Below, piece by piece: positions 1 through 12,103 of a DNA stretch of 64,000 bases. Every line of letters starts with the position of its first letter. The first letter of the stretch is position 1. The stretch is from Casuarina equisetifolia (Eukaryota; Streptophyta; Magnoliopsida; Fagales; Casuarinaceae): NCBI GenBank assembly GCA_028551475.1, contig CM052359.1:5581583-5645582 (forward strand). The letters are read 5' to 3'. Made by a program: the position numbers and the translations under genes. Below the pieces are notes generated by a model that saw only the letters and a list, made by a program, of their open reading frames with translations, searched no databases and had not been told where the DNA came from.

Positions 1-3000
1 TTTATTTATTTTTTTGATTTACAATAACGAATCAAAGTATTTGTATACTAAGTTTATAAAAATTTAAGTTTAGGATTTGTCACTGCAATAAAGTGAGAAA
101 TGAAGAGATTTATCTCTGTTATTAAAGAAAACTCATTTATTTTTTGAGATTCAAAGCAAATAACGAAATTTTGTTACTGTAGTAGTTCTTATAAATCGAT
201 TGTTATGACTGTAAGTCATATTTCGTCATAGTGATTTGTTCTTCATTTTATTTCAAATATTGCCTTTTATATTATTGGTAATAAATTTATCTAGAGCTCA
301 TTTTTGTATTGACTTAAGTTTCTTATTTTTATCCTTTTTGAAGTCTTCAGTACCCATATTCGTATTTTCTATCATATATTTGAATTCCTAGCGTTTGGCT
401 CTCAATTGAATGCCTATGGCTATGAAAGGTACTAACAAAATGTCTTTTTATATTTTCAGTCAACAAAAAGTCTAATATCATTGGAACCTCAAATCATTTG
501 AATGAAAATGGGGTGAACTAAAAGATGTTTGATTCAACTTTCTTATCTTATCTTTAAGATATATAGTTTTCTTTTTTTGGATCCTCTTTCAACTAAATTA
601 TTTGTGATGCTTCTCTTCCCACATGCATATTTCATGCCACTCTATCAATCTTTTGGTGGTTGTATCTAGCTTGAATTGATTGAATTGATTGAGGTTTCGA
701 TTTTTTTATTTTTTATTTTATTTTTGGCTTATTGCGAATCAACCGTACTTAAAGCCCTTCGTGATCATCTGCCTGTGGTAGGACGTACAAATATTTGAAA
801 GAATTGACTGGTTATTCGGGTAGACAATACAATATGCCAAGGGGAGAGGTTCGATGCATGCCTTAACTAATGCTTGAAGTGGTGTACTTAAAAAGCTTTT
901 CAAATATAAAATATTTTGACAAGTAAATAGCCGACACAATCAAGATATAGAGGGAATAGATTCATTAAACAAAAGGGTTGACATTGGTTGATCAAGAAAG
1001 CATTAATACGAATTTATATTACCATATTTTCATTCAAAAAACATCCTTAACACAGTCGACATTAACCAAATATGGGCTTCCCCGTAGTTTAATCGACATA
1101 TAGTTCTTGTTTAAGACAAGGGCCAATCCTCCTCAATGGGTTTGAAAAATATGGAAACTGAAGGAGCATTGTGAAGGACGCTACTAATTGGGAATGGCGA
1201 AGACCCTAATTGGGAATGGCGAAGACAATTTGCTGGGTTCTCTCAAAGTTTCAAATCGACAAAACCCCCCCTACTATGGTGCCGGGCATGTGTGTTTGTA
1301 CTGTACATAGTGTCAGAAATATACTGACAAAAGACAACATCCATTTCCATGCAATTGTCCTCAACTTTCAACACGAGCAATAAGCCCAATTGCCGACAAT
1401 TCTACTTTCTCCACGCTAATTAAGGTGGAGATCTAGTGATGTCCACAATGCCGTCTGACACTGCGAGATTTGACAGCTCCAAATTATATCGCATTGCTAA
1501 AAGCCAATTTTTCCCATTTACTGATGGTATATAATAAATGACGTGTATGAAGCAACACAAATTGAACGAGAAATTGAAGTTCAACTTTTGGAAAGACCAA
1601 GATTAATCGACAACTCAAGTTGAAAATTTTGACCAATTTACGCGTATGAGATTGCCTTTAGGGCACAAGAAAGTTGTTCCTAGACTAACATTTTGTCGAA
1701 TCTTGTCGTAGATTATTTTTCTATTGTCTTTGAAATACTTGACTTCAAGACCCCGAAACTCTTCTTGGAGGCTCGCCTGTATCAGGAGGACTCCAGACAT
1801 ACTATCCATTCCCCTGTATTCAGGAGACTTGTCCAGGTTTTGACACTGACAACTTTGAATAGAGTGGAAAATATTTGGTTTTGACAATTGATAATTAGGG
1901 CCCTAGTGGTCTACCTCCTCTTCTTGTCTTTCTCTTTTATACACTTTGCTCAAAGGTTTACTCATTGGTTTTGTGGCTCTTGTCTACTACTGATGTGCCC
2001 ATAAAGTTCTGATCGTGGATCTTGGCTCTAAACAAAAGGTCCTAGGATTCGTTCCAAGTTATGATTGGTTGGTGTTAGTTTGACGGACCCCGTAAATCAA
2101 CTGTATTGATATAGTTGAAAGAAATCTTATTCATATGGTGGATCGAGTGCCTCTTCATAAACAGTGCAAACTTCGTAGCGAGTCCTCTCTCTAAGTCTCA
2201 CTTCATTTTCTTCCATTTCCTTTTAGTTCTCTTTTTCGATTATTAATAGGTTGTGTGCTGTTCCACGTTTAGTTCGTACGTTGCTTTCTGTGTGATCTCT
2301 GTGTTGTGGTTTTGGTTGTTTCTTCAATTTCTTAATTGCTGTTTTACATTATGTCACGAAGGTTTACAGGCTTTAGCCGTAGCATGCTGTGACATGTCAT
2401 GTATTATCTTCCTTACTGACTATCATCGGGGACGGCATTTCTCTGTTGCTTCTTCATTTGTTCTTCGAAATTATCATTGACGTATGTTTGTGCTTGTCTG
2501 GTTCATTTGTTTCTACGCATCATTATTTTCTTATGTTTGTTACGACCTCGATTTAGTCTTAGTTTTTGAATGCTTTCCTTTGACATTTTCTAGATGCATC
2601 TACTATGTCAAAGGAAACCTAATTATCGCCTAATTGGAGAAGCCATATTAGTGTTTTCTTGCAATGGATTATAGAGAATCTCATTACATGAGCATCCTAT
2701 CATATTCGTATATCCATTTGATAAGACAAGGAAGAAATGGTTGGGGGTGAAACTTCACAAAAAGCAACTACAAAGTATTAGAAGGCTAAAGCCTAAGCTT
2801 CATCACCGGATATTTAATATAAAACTTTTGTCTGTACACACAAAGTATTAACCATCAATCACTAAAGTAAATCGCATGATTTTTTTATATTCCATGCTCC
2901 CCAATCAATTCAGACCAAATATTAAGCAACACAATGATAATATTATTTTTTTTTAAATAAAAACTTTCTTCCCACATCAAAGAAAAAGGGAGTCTAACAC

Positions 3001-3354
3001 CGATATATCAAATCAGACCAAAGTGATAAAAGCACTGATTAGTGAAAAAGATTGAGATAAATTAGTGATGCCAGCTAAGATACAGAGTATCGATTTGCAA
3101 TCATAGTAATTCTATTAATTAATACTTCATTACCGCGTTAAAGAACGAACTTATGAGGAATAAGGGCTCCTATGAGACAAGAAATAAATGGGAAGGAATT
3201 GCATGTTGCCTCAAATACAATTCAGGAACGATGGATCGCACTTTTAAAAAAACAGGTACTTAGTTCTATCAAAAGCAAATTGGAGATTACGAGTGTAGTT
3301 TTCACCCGAGTAGCCCCGACCAGCCGTGCACCCAGATACAGTTTCTAGCACAAG

Positions 3355-3382
3355 AAGGAGGAGGAGGAGGAGGAGGAGGAGA
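3355..3382. repeat. (GGA)n microsatellite
   Basis: About nine GGA units in a row. Confidence 0.9.
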
Positions 3383-4927
3383 GTAAACTTTTTTTTACAC
3401 CTATTTAGTTTCTAGTATGCAGCCATCCAACAAAGCTTAGGATTCCAAGTAGTGATGCGACTTTACGCATAAATAACTAAAAGTTGACTTTACTCGAATA
3501 AAAGAATTGATGGCTCAAAGTGGAAATGGCGAGAGCAGATAACAAAGTATGTACAGGAAGCTATGTCACATCAGATCATATCATATCAGTAGCTATAATT
3601 ATTATCAAGAAAAATTATAGTGCATATAAGATGAAAATCTCACATTTTTTATTTGTGTATGTAAAAAATTATATCTTAAATAAGTATATAAAAAATAATA
3701 GAAAGTTAACTATTAAAAAGTGAAATGTGTACTATTAAGTTACTGTATAAAATATAAAAAAAATATAACATAAAATATATTAAACAATACATTTGTTTAA
3801 TCTTAAAGTAGTCTATAATTGGGGTCTTCCCTAGGCCTACTAGTAAAAGTACTAAATGACCTTAACTTATTTGTCTAATAATTATGTGTGAGTTGTAATA
3901 AAAAATTATAATTTTTTTTTACATAAAAAGTAACTTATAATTACTTAAGCATAATTAATTTTATATAAAAATAATTAAACATAATTGAGATAGTAACTGA
4001 GATAGTTGAAAAGTCTTGTATTATAAATTGTAATGTCATAATTAGCGAAATGATTTCTTAAATTAAGAATTTTTTTGTAATGAATCTTAAATAGAAGAAG
4101 TATCATTTTAACTTTTACTTTAATTTTTAAATTATATATGTAAATCATAATTATTAAACCAAATAATCCCCCCGCCCCCAAGAGAAACAGAGAGCGTTGA
4201 ATAGCAAGTGAAATATCAAATCAGGCGAAAACAACAGCAAAGCATTGATTAATGAAAAGGAAGGTGATAAAAATGAGTGAGTGACAGCTAATTTGGACAA
4301 AGAACCCACTAAACAGAGTCCGTCAGAAGGGGTTTTTAAGAGGAGGGTGGTAAGTGGCAGCAACGTGCGCATCCCAATCCACCGCCTCTCAGTTCTTGTT
4401 CCTTGTATCGGCCAGCCAGCAGCAGCAGCAGCAGCATCGTACAAATAGAAGTGTCCGCCATACCAACCCCGACAACGCGACCTCCGTTCCGGGAAAGCCG
4501 GGCTGTACTGTCAACACCCACACACGCTCCCACAGTGGGGTCACCCCCACATGTCGCCATGTGAATCCGAAATTTCTGTTCCACGTTTAGGGGGTTACTC
4601 CCCCTTCCCCCCTTCTCTAATTTCATTTTAATTTGTGTCCTGTAATCAGCACCACCTCTCCCCCTGCGCGTGCATCTCAGGCCTCGCCTAATGGTGGAGT
4701 TTGGACGCACATCGTGGACAACATATGATTGTTCCCGTTTGTTTTATCTCGTGTAGGGTACTATGAAATTCGATCCGTTGTTGCCAGGCTGCCATGTCCT
4801 CGTGACCAAATTCTAAGTATGGTGCTTTGGTGTAGGGAACAAGCCCACGAAATAGACAAGAATGTTACGGATCCCACGTATTCCATGGTCCTTTACACCA
4901 AAGCAACATTAATAACCTCATGTTACA

Positions 4928-4930
<3 letters not shown>

Positions 4931-4964
<34 letters not shown>

Positions 4965-4975
4965 TTATTTATTTA
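4931..4975. repeat. (AT)15 microsatellite followed by TTTA repeats
   Basis: Thirty bases of alternating AT run into a short TTTA repeat. Confidence 0.9.
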
Positions 4976-5457
4976 TTATTTTTTTCCAGATGGGTAATAA
5001 TAGGAAGCTTAAGTATGGAAGTTCGTGTCATGCTATTAATGAATGCCACGTAGCACCTTCCGCCTCCGTCTGGATCCAAAAGTAGAGTCAACTCAAATGG
5101 GCCTCGTTGTTTTTTATTTTTGGCCCATTGGGGCATGATGCACATACTTTGAGAGCGCGTGGGACGGGAGATGGTTGGTGTTTATATATGGACAAATTTC
5201 TGAAAGTGGGACCCAGTAAGGGTAACTGACACCGTCAGATCCGGGAGATTGTATCCCAGCCGTTAGAGGAATTTATGACTTTTGATATGCGTTTCTTGTC
5301 GACATTATTATAGGTTTTAAATGGGATCAAACGGAGTCAGCTTTTTAATTAGGGTCGGGAAAAGTCAGGGTGGGGAGAGGGGGAGAGGTTCAGTAATGTG
5401 AAATGTTTGGGCCCAATATTCTTCTTGGGATTGGTGGTAAAAAGGACCTCATTCCCT

Positions 5458-5465
5458 TATATATA
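5458..5465 (+). promoter_or_regulatory. Probable TATA box of the MIR396a primary transcript
   Basis: TATATATA lies about 265 bases upstream of the mature miR396a and is followed within 40 bases by a CT-rich leader. Most plant MIR genes are Pol II units with a TATA box. The likely start of transcription is near 5490. The position is inferred from the motif only. Confidence 0.6.
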
Positions 5466-5497
5466 CCACTACCTCCTACCCCTCTGAACCTACACAT

Positions 5498-5552
5498 CTC
5501 TCTCTCTCTCTCTCTCGCTCTCGCTCTCGCTCTCTTTCTTCTTCTCTCTCTC
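5498..5552. repeat. (CT)n-rich 5' leader of pri-miR396a
   Basis: An interrupted CT/TC tract just downstream of the TATA box. MIR396b has a similar CT-rich leader on the other strand, so this may be an ancestral feature of the two loci or a common plant leader element. Confidence 0.8.
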
Positions 5553-5704
5553 TTTCTCCGCCTCTAAGCCCCTCTCTGTGTGCTTCTTTTTCACCCTTTT
5601 TTTTTTTTTTTTTCTCTCTTTTGGCATTTCTTTATTAGGGTTTTTGTGATTTGCTTTGAAGCTTCTAAGCATCTTATCTATATACAACAACGGAGTGCAT
5701 ATAC

Positions 5705-5830
5705 ATGACCCTCTTTGTATTCTTCCACAGCTTTCTTGAACTGCATCTATGGTTTCTTGCATGCACAGAGACAATTTTCTATTTGTTGCGGTTCAATAAA
5801 GCTGTGGGAAGATACAGACAGGTTCAGAGG
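5705..5830 (+). ncRNA. MIR396a: MIR396a precursor
   Basis: The mature miRNA is at 5723-5743, starts TTCCACAG and ends TTGAACTG, and matches the 21-nt miR396a as I know it from many plants. The other arm at 5791-5811 starts GTTCAATAAAG and ends TGTGGGAAG, matching the known miR396a star strand. The two arms pair with the usual bulge, and the stem extends outward (TTTGTATTC against GATACAGA). The loop is about 47 nt. The product is loaded into AGO1 and cleaves mRNAs for GRF transcription factors, limiting cell proliferation and leaf size. It faces a second MIR396 locus about 5.9 kb away on the other strand. Transcript ends and any introns downstream are not visible from sequence alone. Confidence 0.96.
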
Positions 5831-5834
5831 ACGT

Positions 5835-8800
5835 CGAGATCGGCCTTGGAATTGTTATTGTAAATCCCGTCTAACCTTGCTATATTACTTACCCTCTTAT
5901 CTATCCTGATCTGCTAATTCCTAGACTGTTTAACGGGCGCTGTTTTTGTTTTTTCTCTATGTTTTGTTGTACTTCTGCTTCCAACAAGTTTTGGATACCG
6001 GCTGAAGCTTTGCTTTTATCGCCTTACTCCACAGTACTGATGGTACGAATTATGTGTCATAAAATTAGATAACTCTCTGAACCCTTCTGCTTCAACTGGG
6101 TTCGTAGGGAACAGCTAAACTGATCTTGCTTTTCAGAGAAAAAGAAGGAAAATTCTCTTCGAATTTGAATCATAAGTGGTGTCTCCACTTCCTGAATCAG
6201 GTTTTGTGGCTCCTCCGGAGACGCCCGCGCCGCCCTCTCCCCTCCGGCATGGCTAACCCAAAATTCTGAATGTATGCAGATTTGGCATAAATATATTACT
6301 TCTATGTTTTAACTCAGTTGATTTACTTGGTTGTGACAGTATTACTGCCTTCCCATGTGTAGGTTCTCTTGCCGCAGAAACGTATGGGGTAGTTGTAGAT
6401 CAAACAGCCTTCGCTTGGTATTTCTAAATTACATGATACTGGCCTGTTGATCTGTAAATAATCTGAGTTGGTCACCACGGTAAAAATTCAGTTAAAATTC
6501 TCCAGTGCTTTTTTAATCGGTTCCTACCTATTGATTCGATTATACCTAGCATGTAATTTTGTGGGTGACTATTACTTACTGTAGTTCTCTTATTTAGTAT
6601 TCGTTTTTCATCGTTGACTGTTTTTTGTGCAGTAAATGTGTCATGCGTTTATTTTCCTTTTGGTGTATTTAATCCTTGATCTACTTCAACAGAATTTAGG
6701 ATTCCTTTCTTCAGACCTAGGAAGAAAAACATGTAAATTTGTTGCAGGAATTACTCATTATATCGTATGGTTTTGCTGAATTTTCCTTTGAAAGGAGAAA
6801 CCTATGAAATAAAATGCAGAAGCACCTTGAAGAAGTAACCGTAGGGTTTTCTTTTGAGAAGGAGTTATGGAAACTAAGTGGAAGGAAAAAGCCTCAGGCT
6901 AACATTCAAGATAGTTCCTTCTATTGTGAAGGTTGATCTTGCATGGTTCAAGCTGAGAACTAGACCAAGATTCATGAGTTCCGGGATATGAGGAATTGGG
7001 CCAAGCTTGAACTTTTAATTAACCTGGAAATCTGACAGAAAACTTCAGGTACAGTGTCACAACACACTGGCTGCTTTCACGGAATTAGCTGGAGTTACAG
7101 ATGGTGCACTCACGGGAATTGGAATACATCCAATTAATATGTGACTGATTCTTTTGTTTTCATAGACATTGCTCAGGTCCTATCGCATATGACCCAACCA
7201 CTTTAATTATGTCATACACGTCTTAGTGTTGCAACTAATCAAACACTTATTCTAATCGCTTGTCTTCCATGTTCTGTCAGATAATGTTTTTTAATACTAC
7301 TTTATGATCAATCAAATTTTAAAGTGTTTGAGTGCTTCTTTTGCCCTTGGATTCATTAGTGCTTTTTTAAATATAATTGATGACTTTAGTTAAAGAGTCA
7401 GCACGCTTGTGATTTTTCACCAATTAATGTCGGTTGATGCTTATTAGTCATCTAGGTCAAAGAAAAAGAGGTCCTTGTGGTGTCCCTTTTGGGGGAGACG
7501 GCTAGGAAAAAAAGCTAGGACCCTTCTGCTTTGTGAATATGGAAAAGAGAGGAGTAAAAGTGTAAGTGAAAAAAATTTAAAAAAAAGGAAGAAAAAAGTA
7601 GAGAAGCTCAATCCGGAATCTTCTTGATCTGGTTGTCTTGCTGCTGTTTTTGTCTTATTGCTTAAACAATTGAATGCTGTGGGTATCATTCCAAATTTTT
7701 ATTATTCATCAGCACTCATTGCCTCTTTTTGATTGGGAGAATAAACTGTTGAACTTGATCCCTTTACTGTTCTGAACTGATCTCATATTTCTCCGTGGAA
7801 TCCGTATTGATCAAGAAGGCACATTCACCTTGTAGCATGTGGTTATTTGCATTCGCAGTTTATGCATGGCGCAGGCAAGGACACCCATAGCATTTATGCT
7901 GCTTCCTGGTTTCATACAGCCATGCAGGCGTGGTAAGTAGCTCTTAGGTAATGAAAGACAACTGTGTTAGAGTTGCCAACCCTCCCTTGGGAGTCTAAAA
8001 CAGTAAACTTTTTAAAAGATGCTGTTGAAAAATCATCTACCTTTCTAGTGTACTGTTTATAGCGAAAAACTCATTACGACTTAACATAGGAGGCTATACG
8101 GATTAGGCCTTAGTAGGATTATCATGACCATTCGTCCTCTCTATTCTCTAGCAATCCCAAGTACCCATCATGGTCAACAAAGTTGCCGTTAATCATTGTT
8201 GCGCTTTTTAGCATCAGAGAAAGGGCAAGGTTTTGCAGTTTCATGTATGGGATAATGGCGTTCGTTCAAAAGGTGGAACAAAGGGTTCTTGCCAATAGCG
8301 ACGTAACTGTTCCAATTCCTGCTAACACGTGGGAGCAAAATTATTGCTTCTCTACCCCATTTCTCTTTCTAAGGTTTGCTCCACTGCAAGCAGTAGTGAA
8401 TCGCTTGGTGGTAGGTTTATGTAAGTAAAGATCACACTGGGAAGAGTTGATGAATTCATATAGTATGAGTGATCTTCATCAACTTGAGAAGGTGGCTTGC
8501 TACTCGTGTTCATATTCGAGATTCTTCTCCTACTAAATGTTTCCAAACACAAACATAAATGAAAGTGCATATATAGCTGGAAGCAAAACAAAGTTCTGAC
8601 GTAGGACTAGATGGTTCTGAAAAGAGTTGTCCATCATCTTCTCCAAAACCTGATATCTTTGATGTGATTGTGGGTACTCCCTTGCACTGTTTATGTAGCG
8701 ATTGTTCTTTGCACCTAGTCTTATAAACTAAATCTTATAAGAACAAAATGTCTTTCTGTTGCCAGAGTAACAACTGATACTGGTCACATGTTTTTAGTAG

Positions 8801-10927
8801 CATCAGTCACGTTCATGAGCTCGAAAAAGGTCCCCCAACGTGAATACCTTTCTTAAAAGAGCATATGCCTGCATCAAAGGTTCAGCTTTACGTTTTTTTG
8901 TGTACAAGGTTCAACAACAAAGGAGGGTTACGGAAAATGCTCTGGTAGGTAAGAAGATACTTTGCAACCTGGGGACCGAAAGAGAGAGATTGGAGCTTTT
9001 TTCCACTTAAGTAACCCTAGGAATGCTTCTCCCAAAATCTTTCTTTCTTTCTTTTTTCTTTTTTAAAAAAACTACAAGAATGACCAGCCGACTCATCTGA
9101 CTTTTAATTTCTTGATGTTTTGTAGTTTTAAGCGTCTACATTTGCTGTCTTGACAAGTACAATACCTAAAACACGACATCAGTTAATGATGCACTGACTG
9201 CAACCCACAAAAGCAGAATTGGTTTCCTATAAGGGAAGTTCTTTATGAGGATTTATATTGGCGCTGGTTTCATGAAAGTGTGATTTACTGTCATAAAAAA
9301 ATTACTTTCTTCACTGCATCATCGTCCCGTTCTCTGATGCCCTTTACGGTGTAATGCATTACAGAAATTACGTATTTGACTATAATCTGCAATGATTCTA
9401 CCAGTCAATTATAGCAACATATCACAAGAAAGCTAAATAGTTACATGGAATTTAACATTCTCTGGCTCTTTTAGTAATTTTGTTTATATTAGAACCAAAA
9501 AGTCCCAAGTTTGACAATGGATACTTGCATAGGTGTGTATATTAAAATAAAAAATCTGTTTACATACAAATTCGGATAAAATTATAGACGGATATGTAAC
9601 TCATTTTTGTCTTTTTCATCCAGTTGAAAATCTAATAATATCAGGAAAAGGGTGAAAAACTTCATAGAATTGAAATGTAGCTAAACAGCTGTGTAGCATA
9701 TAGCAAAGTGCATGTAACAAAAATGTTGATGAAAGACCAAAACTCAAAGCAGCTCAATATCCTGCACGTTACCCCGCTTTTGAAGTTTGAAATGTTCAAA
9801 TTTTAAAATCCTATGGTTGATCTTTATCAAACCTTTTTCACAGAGGATATTGAAGGATTATAGCATCAGTAGCAAATGATTTTAGGCTCCCGAGCCCCTC
9901 ACAATTCGGTGAATGATAGGGTCTACTGTTAGCTTTTATGTTCAGTAGAGTACCTTTGTTGCTTTCACGGACCACGGAACTGCCACGCCTCGTTGTCTGG
10001 CCTATTTTCATCTGATTTTGGTGGGCCTAACCCTCACATTAGACCTACACTAGTTTTGTGTCCTTGGTTAATATTAATATTACTTCAGTTGTTTGCCAAA
10101 GATTCATCATATAGCATCATTTATTTCTTACACTACAGAAATAACTCGCTATAGCCCCCACTCCTTCTGGAGCTTCAAGCTAGCTCTACAATTCAATGCT
10201 TAAGGCCTGTGCCAAAGATGGTGGCCACATATAATTGCCCGTAATGAATTTGGTGTACTTGCCAAAAGACCATGAGGTATTTCCAGGAACCCCAAGAAGG
10301 AAACGAGAAGGAAAAGCTAGTTGAAACAAGAATTCTTGTAAGGCTCTTTTGAAAATGCCCCTTGTGTTCTTGAATTCAGCGAGCTTTTTCTTTCCCAAAA
10401 TGATAGGTCATACGAGCAGAAGTCCGTGTATTGAGGTAAAGACGAAATCTAATGCCCATATAGAAAAGGAAGAGCAAATAAGTTCTTTAGAAAATAGTAA
10501 TACCTTTTTTAACTGACATAGACAAGAAGATATTTTGGAATCTCAGTCATTCAAACCTGTAGTGTGAACTAAAATTTCCAGTGAGTCTGTCTTCAACCTA
10601 AACAACAACAGTCAGAGAAGAAACAAAGCATGGCCAACAAGAAAAGTCAAGAATGCACCAGCAAGCTCTGGGAACTCTAGTCAGTTTCTGTGTCTTTGAC
10701 AACATTGACATATGGCTTGTAGATCAAGGCAGGCACATAACTTTCGGCTGCAGCTAAGTGGTAACTGGGTTAGGGTTTGTACTTTGGTTCTTGGGTCTTA
10801 GATGCCAGATCTTGAAGCTCTCAAGATTATACGGAAAGAAAGAACAAATCAAGAGAGGCATAATTGTGCTGGTACTATGCACCAGGAACCCAATTCTACG
10901 AGCTACCAAAAGATTAACAGAGTTCCT

Positions 10928-10962
<35 letters not shown>

Positions 10963-11655
10963 AAAAACTGAAAGTCAGAACGAGAGGGAGCGTTAAAAAA
11001 GAAAAAATGATGTCATATAGTGACAAAGTTTAACCTTTTTCACAGAAATGTAGGAGAAGATGTGGAGGCAAAACCAAGAGGCCAACAAGAAGAACTATCA
11101 TCATTGATGATAAAAGGGAAAGCTAGGGAATCTTCTCTGCAACGTAACTCTTTTTTCACTATTTCCACTGAATAAATCAGAATATGAACATATAAAATAA
11201 TAAAAAGCAAATCTCACCTAATTGTACTGACAGCTTGGGAAAAATACAATTCGCTGCCCCCTTCATGCATGGCTCAAACGTGTAGCAGTAGATTTAACCA
11301 AAAATCAAAAGCAATAAAAGAATCTACTTTCCATGGAGCTATCTTCATGACATATTCACGCAACCCTCTCACAAGGCTGTCAAACAATTCTGCAAAGAAA
11401 CGTAAGGAAGGAATACAAGAACCCACATCGTAATTCAGCATCAAAGTTCATTTAACCTGTCTTTTCCTGAAAAAAGTGCACAATTCTACACAAAAAAACA
11501 GAGGAAATAACATGATGAAAAGGCAAAGACTTCTATGACTGCTACGGTTACCCTGATCCATGCAGATAAGAGAATTACCAAAGCCGGCTTGAATTATCGG
11601 TGGGAGAGACACGGAGATCTTGTCCAAACAACATCTGTGAAAGAAGCCGCAACGA
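5835..11655. other. Spacer between the two convergent MIR396 loci, no gene recognised
   Basis: No protein-coding frame here resembles a known family. The stretch could hold the 3' parts of either primary microRNA transcript. It contains a purine-rich microsatellite near 10.94 kb and nothing else I can name. Confidence 0.5.
10932..10959. repeat. (GA)n microsatellite
   Basis: About fourteen GA units. Confidence 0.9.
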
Positions 11656-11659
11656 AGTC

Positions 11660-11765
11660 CCGAACTGCCATGTTCTCCCACAGCTTTCTTGAGCTTCCAT
11701 GGCGTTAATCATGGAGATTAAGCAGAAAAGGAAGTTCAAGAAAGCTGTGGAAAAGCATGACCAGG
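11660..11765 (-). ncRNA. MIR396b: MIR396b precursor
   Basis: Read on the minus strand, the mature miRNA is at 11752-11732, starts TTCCACAG and ends TTGAACTT, matching the 21-nt miR396b isoform. The 3' arm at 11694-11674 starts GCTCAAGAAAG and ends TGTGGGAGA, matching the known miR396b star. The stem extends outward (GTCATGCTT against GAACATGGCAG) and the loop is short, about 37 nt. The + strand also folds, but its 5' arm differs from miR396 at several bases, so the minus strand is the gene. The function is the same as for miR396a (GRF repression); the two isoforms differ only in the last base. TATA box and CT-rich leader lie upstream at higher coordinates. Confidence 0.95.
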
Positions 11766-11889
11766 ATTTCCAAAATTTCACCCACATTACCCTCAGATCT
11801 CACTTCTACTTCTGCTCCACATCCCTTGTCTTTCTTGAACAGAAGATATACGAACTCGGAGGCTGTGTTTGTCTGTGTACGTGCGTGAG

Positions 11890-11965
11890 TGTGTGTGTGT
11901 TGTGGAGAGAGAGAGAGACAGAGAGAGAGGGAGGGGGAGAGAGGAAGGGAGGGGTGGAGACGAAG
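11890..11965. repeat. CT-rich 5' leader of pri-miR396b (GA-rich on + strand)
   Basis: On the minus strand this is a CT/CCT-rich tract between the TATA box and the hairpin, mirroring the leader of MIR396a. Confidence 0.75.
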
Positions 11966-12030
11966 GTGAGAAATGACCATTGCCCAGACAGCCCGCCGTG
12001 GACCACACTACAATGTAATCTGTCTAACAG

Positions 12031-12037
12031 CTTTATA
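12031..12037 (-). promoter_or_regulatory. Probable TATA box of the MIR396b primary transcript
   Basis: The minus strand reads CTCTATAAAGC here, a good plant TATA box, about 280 bases upstream of the mature miRNA and just ahead of the CT-rich leader. Transcription would start near 12005. Position inferred from the motif and context. Confidence 0.6.
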
Positions 12038-12040
12038 GAG

Positions 12041-12103
12041 AGCAGGGTGAGCAGGGTGAGCAGGTTGAGCAGGGTGAGTAGGGTGAGTAGGGTGAGTAGG
12101 GTT
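12041..12103. repeat. 9-bp minisatellite, seven units, next to the MIR396b TATA box
   Basis: Seven head-to-tail 9-mers: AGCAGGGTG, AGCAGGGTG, AGCAGGTTG, AGCAGGGTG, AGTAGGGTG, AGTAGGGTG, AGTAGGGTT. The block begins only 3 bases upstream (in the MIR396b sense) of the TATA box, so it occupies the proximal promoter. Confidence 0.95.

Larger units (their letters stand above)
1..5400. other. Intergenic, no gene recognised
   Basis: All open frames here are short and resemble no family I know. Visible structure is limited to a short tandem duplication at about 1183-1229 (the unit contains AATTGGGAATGGCGAAGAC), a GGA microsatellite near 3.36 kb, a very AT-rich stretch at 3.58-4.15 kb that could be a decayed MITE (no clear inverted termini seen), and an AT/TTTA microsatellite near 4.93 kb. 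The last few hundred bases are presumably the upstream promoter of the MIR396a locus that follows. Confidence 0.5.

Noticed and set aside
5490-5774. 94-codon minus-strand frame with Arg/Glu/Lys-rich repeats
   Set aside because: It is the reverse complement of the CT-rich leader and MIR396a hairpin; its sequence is low-complexity.
8400-8420. TCGCTTGGTG resembling the start of miR168
   Set aside because: Match stops after ten bases and no hairpin partner is visible.
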